Positions 28,026 through 36,950 of a stretch of 64,000 bases of DNA are shown here, one piece after another. Source of the DNA: Zobellia uliginosa (lineage in GTDB: Bacteria > Bacteroidota > Bacteroidia > Flavobacteriales > Flavobacteriaceae); assembly GCF_900156625.1 (NCBI RefSeq), contig NZ_FTOB01000009.1, positions 55,542 through 119,541 on the forward strand. Direction: 5' to 3'. The stretch's first letter is position 1. Every line of letters begins with the position of its first letter. Position numbers and translations under genes: made by a program. A model generated the notes under the pieces. It searched no databases. It was not told the DNA's origin and saw only the letters and a list, made by a program, of their open reading frames with translations.

Positions 28026-30254
28026 TTACTTTCCTCCCGTTAACTCCTCAAGGGTCCAATAGGCTTCGCGGTCTTTTACCTCTTCGCGTACCCTTTTCAC
28101 ATCTCTTTCAGTAATTCTCTTGGTATCGTTGAGCTCGGTCCTTACATAGGTCAAGACATCGGCAATCCATTGATCATCGTTCCCTTTCATTCCTGCCATC
28201 ACACCTGCATATTTAATACCATCTACCGGACCGGTAAGGCCGTTCAAGACAATTTTTAAGGGTACATCAATACTACCCTTTACCCTAGAAGATCCGACCA
28301 ATGGGGGAGCCGTATTCTTAATCCCCTCCCCATTTGGCCCGTGGCAAGCCGCGCAAATTGTTTTAAAATGACTATATCCCTTAACCACACTATTCCTAAG
28401 TTCAGGACGTTCTAAAATGTATTTCTTCTTCAAGGTTTCTATTTCCAAAGGAACCTCTTTGATGCCTTCTTCGCCAATAACCGTTAGAGCCTCGTTTTCA
28501 GTATTTTCAGAAACGACCTGTTGCATCACTGCCTTTGCTTCCCCTATCGGACTTGACCTAAGGCTTAACAAGAGCTGTACCAGGACCTCCTTATCGGAAT
28601 CAGTCTTTAGTTGACTTACCGCGGCAAAGACTTCTTTGTTCGATTCCCCTAGAAAGCGTTCACTGATCCGGAGGGCCGCACGTCTTACCCTTGCATCTTC
28701 ATCCACTAAAGCCGATAGTACGAGGGTTTCGTCTATGGCATCCATACCTTCCAAGGTCCACAAGGCATGAAGTCGGCCCAGGGCCAAATCCGTATCGTTG
28801 AACCACGACTTATAAAAAGCTTCCTCACCTTGCACCCTATCCTTGAGTTCGTCAACCACGGCAGTGTCCCTACGGAGGACCAACAACCTCTGGGCCGTTT
28901 TTCTGTACCATGCGTTAGGATGACCGAGATACGAAAGCAATTCCCCACTGGTTCGCTCCAGCAATTTCTCCGGCCGAGTAGGTTTCCCACTTTCATGTAC
29001 GATTCTATAAATCCTTCCTTTGCCAATATGTTTGTCAAAGCCCTTTCTTTCGACCACGGGACGTAAAAAACTTCCTTTACGGACCCAATTTCCCTCTTGT
29101 ATGATTCCCCTATACATATCGACGATATACAGGCAGCCATCAGGTCCGGTCTTTGATTCTACAGGTCTAAAATTGGCATCGGTGGACGCCAAAAATTCGG
29201 TTTCCCCGTAAGGATTCCGCAAGACGGTCTTTCCGTTTATGTGTTCTACTTTGGCACGGCGCACCAATCTACCCACCGGTTCCGGAATAAAGAGATCGCC
29301 ATAGGCCGGAAGCTGGTCGCCCAAAAATATAGATTGGCCACAACTTGCCGTAAAGTGGTTCAAGGTACCATCTTCCCGAAGACGTTTATTTCCTCCCTGT
29401 ACGTCAGGGGTGCCGATAATCGGCCATACCTTCTCGAATCCTTCCTCCCATTTGCCGGGCAACTCCAAATTACCATAGGTAGGGTGTTGTTGAAATCCTA
29501 AGGCAGGTACTTCCCCCCCTGCACTCGAATAGAACAATTGTCCATTTTCGTCTTCGGTAAGTCCCCATTGCCCAACAGGCGCGTCCCTCAGGGTATCTAT
29601 CTCCATCTTACCTCGGGTAAACCGATATCTAAACGAATTTCGTGAAACGTACAACCAATTGTCTATACTCCACATCATATTGGCGGATTGATGTTCTAGA
29701 TTGGCGTTGTCCCGAACCGTATCTTTCAAGATCAGTATTTTCTCGTCGGCCTTCTTATCCCCATCCGTATCGCGGTAACTGTATAAACTACGGTCATAGG
29801 TTTGTCCCACGATGACCCTATCATCCAAAGGCAAAAGAATCCTTGGTAAAATCAAACTATCAATGAATACGGTACTCTTGTCCATTTTCCCATCGCCATC
29901 AAGATCTTCCAATACCGAAATCCTACTCCATGGTTCATTTTCATTGGTACCATCTATATCTTGCATATAGGTCAGCATCTCTGCCACATAGAGTTCTTGG
30001 TCGGGTCCCCAAGCAATGGCCACTGGTTCATGGATCATTGGCTCGCTAGCTACGAGCTCTATACGATAGCCCCCTGGCAAATGCATGGTTTCCATACTTT
30101 CTTCGGGAGTCAATGACCTAACGGCAGGATCCCTGACGATAAGGGGTTTTTCATAAATTTTGCCTGTATCCCGTAACTCTTTTTTACAACTACCGCCCAT
30201 GGCCATTAAAACGGACAGGGCCGGTAGTATAAAACGTTTTTTAAAAATGCTCAT
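28026..30254 (-). CDS. PVC-type heme-binding lipoprotein: beta-propeller dehydrogenase + HEAT repeats + cytochrome c
   Basis: 742 residues, lipoprotein (lipobox MGGSC). Residues ~55-430 form a sugar-dehydrogenase-like propeller (LPGGYRIELVASEPMIHEPV, DQELYVAEML, LEDLDGDGKMDKSTVFID, SANMMWSIDNWLYVSRNSF, GPDGCLYIVDMYRGI). Helical HEAT-like repeats follow (~430-600; DEDARVRRAALRISERFL). A C-terminal cytochrome c domain has the heme motif CAACH at ~632-636 and a probable distal Met in YAGVMAGM. The architecture is the PVC-type membrane-bound dehydrogenase, thought to oxidise a sugar or alcohol outside the inner membrane. Electron acceptor and substrate are unknown. It begins the long minus-strand group of PUL2 at its 3' end, after a Kelch lipoprotein gene. 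Confidence 0.8.
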   Translation of the reverse strand: MSIFKKRFILPALSVLMAMGGSCKKELRDTGKIYEKPLIVRDPAVRSLTPEESMETMHLPGGYRIELVASEPMIHEPVAIAWGPDQELYVAEMLTYMQDIDGTNENEPWSRISVLEDLDGDGKMDKSTVFIDSLILPRILLPLDDRVIVGQTYDRSLYSYRDTDGDKKADEKILILKDTVRDNANLEHQSANMMWSIDNWLYVSRNSFRYRFTRGKMEIDTLRDAPVGQWGLTEDENGQLFYSSAGGEVPALGFQQHPTYGNLELPGKWEEGFEKVWPIIGTPDVQGGNKRLREDGTLNHFTASCGQSIFLGDQLPAYGDLFIPEPVGRLVRRAKVEHINGKTVLRNPYGETEFLASTDANFRPVESKTGPDGCLYIVDMYRGIIQEGNWVRKGSFLRPVVERKGFDKHIGKGRIYRIVHESGKPTRPEKLLERTSGELLSYLGHPNAWYRKTAQRLLVLRRDTAVVDELKDRVQGEEAFYKSWFNDTDLALGRLHALWTLEGMDAIDETLVLSALVDEDARVRRAALRISERFLGESNKEVFAAVSQLKTDSDKEVLVQLLLSLRSSPIGEAKAVMQQVVSENTENEALTVIGEEGIKEVPLEIETLKKKYILERPELRNSVVKGYSHFKTICAACHGPNGEGIKNTAPPLVGSSRVKGSIDVPLKIVLNGLTGPVDGIKYAGVMAGMKGNDDQWIADVLTYVRTELNDTKRITERDVKRVREEVKDREAYWTLEELTGGK

Positions 30255-30359
30255 AGTATTTATTTTCTTTTATTTATTGGTCTTGAGGCCGTTGGTCCTT
30301 ACCATTATTCCCTTAGAACCGTTGCCTTTCATAGAACTATGGATATGGCAACAGATCAC

Positions 30360-31847
30360 CTACTTGTTTTTCAAGCGAAAAGTCCTGTTGTTATAACTCT
30401 TTCCTGCAGCCCCACCTGTTACGTAGAGCTGCCCATTTAGATTAAAGCCGACACCCCAAGCCAATTCACGAGGAAGGTCAGGCCCCGTTTTCCACTGTTG
30501 GCTCTTAAGGTTGTATATCTGTACACCGGCCTGATTATCGGTATCACGTCCGCCCATCACCCAAATTTCATCATTTATACTCGCCACTTGGGGAGAACGT
30601 ACTTTTAGGGGCATTTCTATAGTGGTCCACTGATCCGTAATGGGATCAAAGAGGGCCAGATACGTGTTGGCTACCACGATACAAATTTGGTCTTTATACT
30701 TACATCCGTAAATAGCTCCTTTTCCTTCCGGTCCTGTCGGTTCGGCACGCCATTGGGTTTCCCCTTCACCTATACTGGTCACATATAAGGGCGCTTGGGC
30801 ATCCCCTAACCAGTTGGTATATCCCATAACATAGAGCCTTCCCCTAGAATTAAAGGCCAAGGGCGCGGAGAGGTCGTTATTTAAGGAGGGGGCTGTTTCT
30901 ACAGTTCCGCTGTTGGGGTCTACTTTTTGGACCATACGGGTGGTGTGCCTTTTCCCTTTTATGGGCAGTAGGTCTCCCCCCGCTACCCAAAGCTGTCCGT
31001 TTAGGGTGCCGGTGGCACAGTATATTCTTGGAACCCCAAGGTCGGCAGTGATTTCCCAATTATTCGTATCGGGATCGAAGGCAAAAAGCTTGGAATACGC
31101 ATGGCTTTCCATAGGATAGCCATACTCGGCCGTGAGCCCTCCCGCCATATAAAACCGATGGTCTAAGACATCGCCTCTTAGGTCGTGGTTACTCCCGGGC
31201 ATACGGGCGACCATCTCCCAGTTTTCCATCCATGATACTCCCAAATCTACGCTAAGGCTGCCTTCCGAACTTACACAAACCACATCTCCCCGATTATCGA
31301 GGCCCAACGATTTTAGTCCTTTTGGTATACGGTGTACTTTTGAACTAGGGAGGTAGGAACTAGCTCCGTCCTTTATGGTTTTCTCCAAATCGACCTCAAT
31401 AAGGTTCCCAGAGTTCAGCCCTACTAAGGCAGAACCATTGCTCCCTATGGCCAGGGCCATAATATCGCCTTCGGCCAAGCCCGTAAATTCGGTCCACCCT
31501 TGGCTTAAATCCCTAAGGTCACAATACAACAAGCTCTTGTTGCCCGCCAGCCATAGCATCCCATGTTCATCGGCCAGTACCGTATGCCAATGTCCTGACG
31601 GAGCACGGCTTAAAGTCTCCTTCTCCCAAACCTTCTTTCCCGCCGGGAGTACCATAAGCGTATTTCCCTTGCTGTCTTTGCTTGAGATAAGGGCCCAATA
31701 CGTATTCCCGCCATCGTACGTCAAGGAAATGGTAGATTCTGGAGGCGGTACAGGAATACTGCCATATGTTTTCCGAACCGTATCCGTGGGCTTGCCCCCT
31801 CTACAGGAACAAGCCACTACGAGCAACAAGTAACATAAAAATCGCAT
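30360..31847 (-). CDS. Kelch-repeat lipoprotein
   Basis: About 495 residues from the ATG at 31845-31847 (MRFLCYLLLVVACSCRGG, lipobox ACSC). A Met six codons earlier would overlap the upstream stop and is less likely. The mature part is a beta-propeller: first half with non-Kelch blades (GMLWLAGNKSLLYCDL, DIMALAIGSNGSALVGLNSG), second half with Kelch blades (HRFYMAGGLTAEYG, GQLWVAGGDLL, DEIWVMGGRDTD, GQLYVTGGAAGKSYNNR). Kelch propellers bind ligands or partner proteins; some act as galactose-oxidase-like or sialate-binding enzymes, but no catalytic set was identified. The gene sits 4 bases after the large lyase gene and is certainly cotranscribed. Confidence 0.75.
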   Translation of the reverse strand: MRFLCYLLLVVACSCRGGKPTDTVRKTYGSIPVPPPESTISLTYDGGNTYWALISSKDSKGNTLMVLPAGKKVWEKETLSRAPSGHWHTVLADEHGMLWLAGNKSLLYCDLRDLSQGWTEFTGLAEGDIMALAIGSNGSALVGLNSGNLIEVDLEKTIKDGASSYLPSSKVHRIPKGLKSLGLDNRGDVVCVSSEGSLSVDLGVSWMENWEMVARMPGSNHDLRGDVLDHRFYMAGGLTAEYGYPMESHAYSKLFAFDPDTNNWEITADLGVPRIYCATGTLNGQLWVAGGDLLPIKGKRHTTRMVQKVDPNSGTVETAPSLNNDLSAPLAFNSRGRLYVMGYTNWLGDAQAPLYVTSIGEGETQWRAEPTGPEGKGAIYGCKYKDQICIVVANTYLALFDPITDQWTTIEMPLKVRSPQVASINDEIWVMGGRDTDNQAGVQIYNLKSQQWKTGPDLPRELAWGVGFNLNGQLYVTGGAAGKSYNNRTFRLKNK

Positions 31848-31851
31848 AAAA

Positions 31852-34800
31852 CTATTTTTCGGCATTGTAGATGGTTTCGATTTCCTTAGCGGTCAAGACC
31901 CTATCGTATATGCGACATTCATCCATGGAAGCATTGGTTGCCCCTGACCTATTGACCATCAGGTTGATTTTTGAGGCCCGGCCGCTTCCCCTTCGTGCCG
32001 ATTTGTTCTGTACTTGTACCGAATTGATCATTTGCCCATTAAAATACAGTCGGATTTCTTCTCCGTAGGTCGCTGCCACGTGAAACCATTTGCCTGGGGC
32101 CATGTCGGCTTCGTTCACTTCCTTTTTTATCAGTCCGATACTCCTGGCATAGTCGGCCTGAAGTGCGTTCTCCCTATTCTCTAAGGTGTATTCTTCGTAG
32201 AAATAAGGTAGTCCCGTAACGAACATGACGTTTGACTTATCTTTAAAATTTATCCACATGCTTACGGTCGCCGCATCTTCATGCGTATGCATTTTATCGA
32301 CCACCAACTGTGAAATTTCCTTGAACAACCCTATACCCTTGCCTATCTTTCCTGGGACGATCACGCCACCCTCAACGACTGCGGAAACCTTGCCCCCTCC
32401 GTTTACAGGGGTAAGTCCGTTTGTAATTTCCTCTGAGGCCAAATAGGCGACCAAACCTCTTTCCGGAATCTTGTTTCTTTCTAGATGGACTTCCCTAAAT
32501 TCACCTATCAATATCTTGTTTTTGAACAATCCAGCCTTTACGACCGTCGACTTTGACACTTTTAAGGGGCGTTTGTACGATTGAAGCTTTCCTCCATTAA
32601 GGCTATACCGAATCTTGTGCCCCTTGTCGGGAGCGCCCAATGACAACTGAGTATCCTCAAAAATTTCTATGGCATTATTGCTTAGTTCTTTCCCTGCAAT
32701 TTTAAAGGTCGGCGTCAAAGGCACGGTAATAGCCGATACCGGAAAGTCTTGTACGGCATTGCCGTTGGGATATTTAACACTGATTTCCGCCTTACCAAGT
32801 GCCACTTTGATCTGTATCCGGTGTTTTCCCTTTTTGAGGTAAATACTGCCGGGCATGGCAGGGGCATGTACCCTTCTATGCAAAACGGTTTCACCATCTA
32901 TGACCAATTGCACACTGTTATCCTTGCCATTGGGCATCATAAATTCATAGACGCCATCGGCTACGACCTCAAATAGACCGGTATAGACCATTAGCTTCCT
33001 AGGAGTATCATTGGCAGAAAGTGTAGTTACAAAACGATCTTCGTAAGGTTTTGATCCCTTCACTTCAAAATATGACGGAGGCAATCCATTTTCGGGAATG
33101 TCATTATTGCCTCCCAGTAAATCGATTCGATCATATTTTTGAATCCTTATTCCCTGTACGGAGGCTACCTCCACGGCAGGGTGGGCCTTTAGCACGTGGA
33201 TACGCTTCCCGATAATTTCCCCAAGCCTAGACCCGTTTTTAAAAGCAGCCACGCGTAACGAGTGTAAGCCGGGTTCCGTGACCACGATTTCCCGTAATTC
33301 CCTTGCCTTTGCTACAAGAGGGTCGGAACCATCTAGCGTATAGGCATACTTTAGTTTGGAATGATCGGTCAACAGTTTTAACCTAACTTGATCTACATGG
33401 GTTTCGTTTCCACGTATTACAAAGGGAGCCGTGGTAGTCAACTCTTGGTCTTGCACCGGTGTATATTGTTTTTCTCCCGGTCGCTTAACACCCACCTTAA
33501 TTTTATAAGCTTCCTCGATATCGCCTTTCCAAAACATGGGATCACAAACCAAAAGCCTGAACCTATGCTTGCCCTTGGCGAGGGCCACCTCCCCATACCT
33601 ACTCTTGTACGAGAGTCCGTATTGCTTGTCTACACGTAAGACCGAAGCAGTTCCCATGCTAAAATCGATAGGGCCGTTAGAGCTTACCTCAAACCTGTAA
33701 ACACCATCTTCCTTGGCCTCAAAATACCCTTCAAAAAGGTAAAAAGACTTCGTCATTAGGGTACTGGATTGCCTTGGTTCTACAAATGGTACCGTAAAAT
33801 TGGAGCTTGTAGAGGTAAGGATAGGCTTGTGATCTCCTACTTCAGGTAAAGATATTTTGTCCCCTTGAAAGAAGCCCTTTTTATCGTATATCGTTGTTTT
33901 CAACTCGTAGACCTTGGTAGAAAGGCCTTGAACGCCTTGTACCTGACCGGAAGCTATCAAAGGACTGGCCTTTTGGAAGGCATATTCGGAAACCGGACTC
34001 CATTTTTCGCCAAATTCCCATGAGTCTTGATAGGTACGCGCCTTTAAAAGACAAGACTTGTCAATTTTAATGGGACCGTCATAGACTTTTGAAGTAGGAC
34101 CTGGTTCGGTTCCATCAGTAGTATAATACACCACGCTACCCAATTGGGAAGGTGCAAAGGAAACCGTCTCTTCGTCTAAGAACAAACGGGCAGGCCGATA
34201 CCCTGGATTATTGTGGTCTATGGTCCACTGCCCCTTCTCGATTAAAACAGGCTTGCTCGGAGTAGCTTTAGAGTTCATAACATTCTTGCCATTACGCTCC
34301 ATTGCGTAGACCGTACGTTCTTTATCGGTTCTCCCAAAGGTGTAGGTATCGGTATTCCCGCCAACATTTACCGTAAGTTGGGTAAGGTCATCCGACCACA
34401 CGGTGGTAGGCAATTTGTCTCCAAATCGAAAAGGAAAGAGCATCACCTTATACTCTGGATCAACGGCATTCGCAGGAATACTCAACATATTGTACCCCCA
34501 AGCTTTTTGAACATTGGGCAGGGGAAACGGAAAATTACTGTTTCTCCATAAAACCCTTACCAAGAGCATGGGATCCCCCTTTTTAGGATTGGGTTTCATA
34601 ACGGGATATGAGGCCTCCCATGTTGCGGCCCTACCCCTATTCACATTATTATCGGCCATGGCCATAATGATATCGGTTCCTATTACGCCCTTGGTGTTCA
34701 ATTCTAAATGGCGGTTCTGTGCCGCCGGGTTGACCTCATATACATACGAATCGCCTATAAGGGGCATTCGCCAATCGTATTGATGGGCCTTGCCGTCTTT

Positions 34801-36921
34801 TTTCAAATCGTCAATGACCAATAAATACGGTTTTTCCCCACGTGCAAAATGCATGGTACGAAACACGTGGTCCATATCATTGGCCCATTTTCCATATCGT
34901 TCCACACCACGGGTTTCCCCATGCCACGGACCGTAATCCAAGTGACCAAATCCGTCGTAGTGTTCCTTTATCCTCGGTTGGAAAGGGAGTTCGGAGAAGC
35001 GATCTAATTTATAGGCAGACTCCTTAAAACGTCCCATAATATGATTGACCTGTGCCAAGGCCGGATGATCCAGTTCCATCAGCTTTTCGTACTTTCTCCA
35101 ACCGTAAGCCGTGGTCATTTCCACCACACTTGAGGCCGCCTCAGCGGTATTGGTCGCCGTCATCGAATCTCCGGAGACAGGTTGATAGACCCCTGCAAGT
35201 CCGTCTACGGTCACCAAGGCCCTATATGAGGCATCTCGGTAAGCCCCTACGTTCGGGCTCCAAGGAATACCATGTGACCATATTTGAAAATCGCCATGTT
35301 GTGGGGTCTCATGCCCGGCGTAGTATTGGTCTACCCTATTCTCCATATGTACCAACATATCATCTTGGTGCCAACCATTGCCCATAGTAACCATACCCCG
35401 TTCTCCATCATACCAAAAGCGGGGCATATCTTCAAACTGTTCTAATTCTTCCTTCTGTTCGTAGGATGTAATTTCAGAGGCCGTTACGAGGGTGATCCCC
35501 GGTAACTGAAACCATGATTTATGAAGTTTTCCCGAATAATCCTCACCCTTCTTGCCTTCAAACATATCGGCATTGAATATGGAGTTCTTTATGTTGTATA
35601 CAAAATCTACCCGGGTATCTTTAGGGTAAAAGTATTTCATTATGTGCCAAAACTCTAAATGTCCGCCTGTACCACTCCCTGGGGAGGTACGCCAAAATCG
35701 GGGTTCGTCAAAACCTGTTCGTATATCTTCCAATCCGGGGACATTTGGGCGTCGACGAGGCCGATGTACATAACGGTTGTATATTTTTCGGGCATTCAAG
35801 GCCTCCGATTCGGCCCTTGCCAAAAGATGGCTGTGCTTTAATAAGTTGCGATCGCCCCTTCTACCAGCCGCCCATACGGCCAACATGGGTATAAAACCTT
35901 TAGTATTCTCATAGGTGGTACCCCTGGAAGAGAGGTCGTAATTCAATTTATTCTGCAAGCTCCACGTAGCTATGGGCAAGATTCTTTCATCATATCCTTT
36001 TTCCCCCTCAATGGCAAGTGCCAAGGGAATCCAGTTGGCCTGGGACGACATATGGTTATTGATGTACATCTGTCCGGGAATGGCCATTCCCGTGTCGTAT
36101 TTTCCATAGGTGGCCTTAGCAATGACCCTACGTACAATGCTACGCTCTTCCTCGGTCATAAAGTTATACCCGTAGTCGTATTCCCATCCCAAGGTAAAAT
36201 AACCTCCGGGGGTGTTGGAAAAGAAGTATTCCATGCCGTATTTTTCCTTTAGCTCCTCTACTCTTTTTCGTCCTCCGGAATAATAGGCTTGGGCATAGGT
36301 ATAGGGGCCAAATTTTAAATCGGTCCTAACAAAGTCGTAGGATACATCTTTAAAGCTTTCCGCGGTTTTCTCGTGGTTTAGGATATCGATACGAGGTTCC
36401 AAATACAGGGCATGCGCCACAGTTGCCTCCGCTGCGCGCCTTCCTAGATCTTGATCATCGGTCAATAAGGCCAAGAGGGCCCATTTGGCAATATTACCGT
36501 CCGCACCGAAAGGATTGGCATAGTACTCAAAATTTTCGGGCACTTCCCATTCTACATTCTTGCGCAGATCTTCCAACTGCAGTTTGAAGAATTTCGGAGC
36601 CTGGTCTCCCATAGCTACCATCTTCTTCATTCGGTCAACATCCGACGGACTCATGATTACCCTTGGGTGTACCCCGGGCTCGGGTACCTCGCTCAGTTTT
36701 TCCGAATCAAAACCTTCACCCTTAAAATCAAAATCGACCTTGGGCATGGGAGGCAAATCTTTTATTAATCCGCCCTCCAAAATATAATCCGCATCCGGTC
36801 CGTGGCTTCCCTTATAAAAATCTTGTTCGTCTTTCGGAATATAATCTTGGGCAAGCCCCTTCCCGATAAAAAGGGTCAAGCAGAAAGCTAATAAAGTCAA
36901 TTTTTTAGTACACATATGCAT
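31852..36921 (-). CDS. giant multimodular heparinase II/III-like polysaccharide lyase
   Basis: 1689 residues with signal peptide (ends KGLAQ). Residues ~80-480 are the helical toroid of heparinase II/III-like lyases (VPEPGVHPRVIMSPSDVDRM, YINNHMSSQANWIPLALAIE, TTYENTKGFIPMLAVWAAG). Residues ~500-880 are the beta-sandwich with HETPQHGDFQIWSHG and WHGETRGVER, equivalent to the HxHAD region of the family. Candidate catalytic residues include N289, H290, Y338, H537 and H542. Then follow a chitobiase C-type domain (~910-985, VVYYTTDGTEPGPTSKVYDG), a PA14-like domain (~1000-1150), a second chitobiase-like domain (~1165-1245), a second PA14-like domain (~1250-1395), a third chitobiase-like domain (~1400-1485) and a LamG-type lectin domain (~1490-1689). 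No sorting domain was seen. It should cut a uronic-acid polysaccharide by beta-elimination. Confidence 0.8.
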   Translation of the reverse strand: MHMCTKKLTLLAFCLTLFIGKGLAQDYIPKDEQDFYKGSHGPDADYILEGGLIKDLPPMPKVDFDFKGEGFDSEKLSEVPEPGVHPRVIMSPSDVDRMKKMVAMGDQAPKFFKLQLEDLRKNVEWEVPENFEYYANPFGADGNIAKWALLALLTDDQDLGRRAAEATVAHALYLEPRIDILNHEKTAESFKDVSYDFVRTDLKFGPYTYAQAYYSGGRKRVEELKEKYGMEYFFSNTPGGYFTLGWEYDYGYNFMTEEERSIVRRVIAKATYGKYDTGMAIPGQMYINNHMSSQANWIPLALAIEGEKGYDERILPIATWSLQNKLNYDLSSRGTTYENTKGFIPMLAVWAAGRRGDRNLLKHSHLLARAESEALNARKIYNRYVHRPRRRPNVPGLEDIRTGFDEPRFWRTSPGSGTGGHLEFWHIMKYFYPKDTRVDFVYNIKNSIFNADMFEGKKGEDYSGKLHKSWFQLPGITLVTASEITSYEQKEELEQFEDMPRFWYDGERGMVTMGNGWHQDDMLVHMENRVDQYYAGHETPQHGDFQIWSHGIPWSPNVGAYRDASYRALVTVDGLAGVYQPVSGDSMTATNTAEAASSVVEMTTAYGWRKYEKLMELDHPALAQVNHIMGRFKESAYKLDRFSELPFQPRIKEHYDGFGHLDYGPWHGETRGVERYGKWANDMDHVFRTMHFARGEKPYLLVIDDLKKDGKAHQYDWRMPLIGDSYVYEVNPAAQNRHLELNTKGVIGTDIIMAMADNNVNRGRAATWEASYPVMKPNPKKGDPMLLVRVLWRNSNFPFPLPNVQKAWGYNMLSIPANAVDPEYKVMLFPFRFGDKLPTTVWSDDLTQLTVNVGGNTDTYTFGRTDKERTVYAMERNGKNVMNSKATPSKPVLIEKGQWTIDHNNPGYRPARLFLDEETVSFAPSQLGSVVYYTTDGTEPGPTSKVYDGPIKIDKSCLLKARTYQDSWEFGEKWSPVSEYAFQKASPLIASGQVQGVQGLSTKVYELKTTIYDKKGFFQGDKISLPEVGDHKPILTSTSSNFTVPFVEPRQSSTLMTKSFYLFEGYFEAKEDGVYRFEVSSNGPIDFSMGTASVLRVDKQYGLSYKSRYGEVALAKGKHRFRLLVCDPMFWKGDIEEAYKIKVGVKRPGEKQYTPVQDQELTTTAPFVIRGNETHVDQVRLKLLTDHSKLKYAYTLDGSDPLVAKARELREIVVTEPGLHSLRVAAFKNGSRLGEIIGKRIHVLKAHPAVEVASVQGIRIQKYDRIDLLGGNNDIPENGLPPSYFEVKGSKPYEDRFVTTLSANDTPRKLMVYTGLFEVVADGVYEFMMPNGKDNSVQLVIDGETVLHRRVHAPAMPGSIYLKKGKHRIQIKVALGKAEISVKYPNGNAVQDFPVSAITVPLTPTFKIAGKELSNNAIEIFEDTQLSLGAPDKGHKIRYSLNGGKLQSYKRPLKVSKSTVVKAGLFKNKILIGEFREVHLERNKIPERGLVAYLASEEITNGLTPVNGGGKVSAVVEGGVIVPGKIGKGIGLFKEISQLVVDKMHTHEDAATVSMWINFKDKSNVMFVTGLPYFYEEYTLENRENALQADYARSIGLIKKEVNEADMAPGKWFHVAATYGEEIRLYFNGQMINSVQVQNKSARRGSGRASKINLMVNRSGATNASMDECRIYDRVLTAKEIETIYNAEK

Positions 36922-36950
36922 TCGGTTAAAATTCTGTAGTAAAGTTTATA

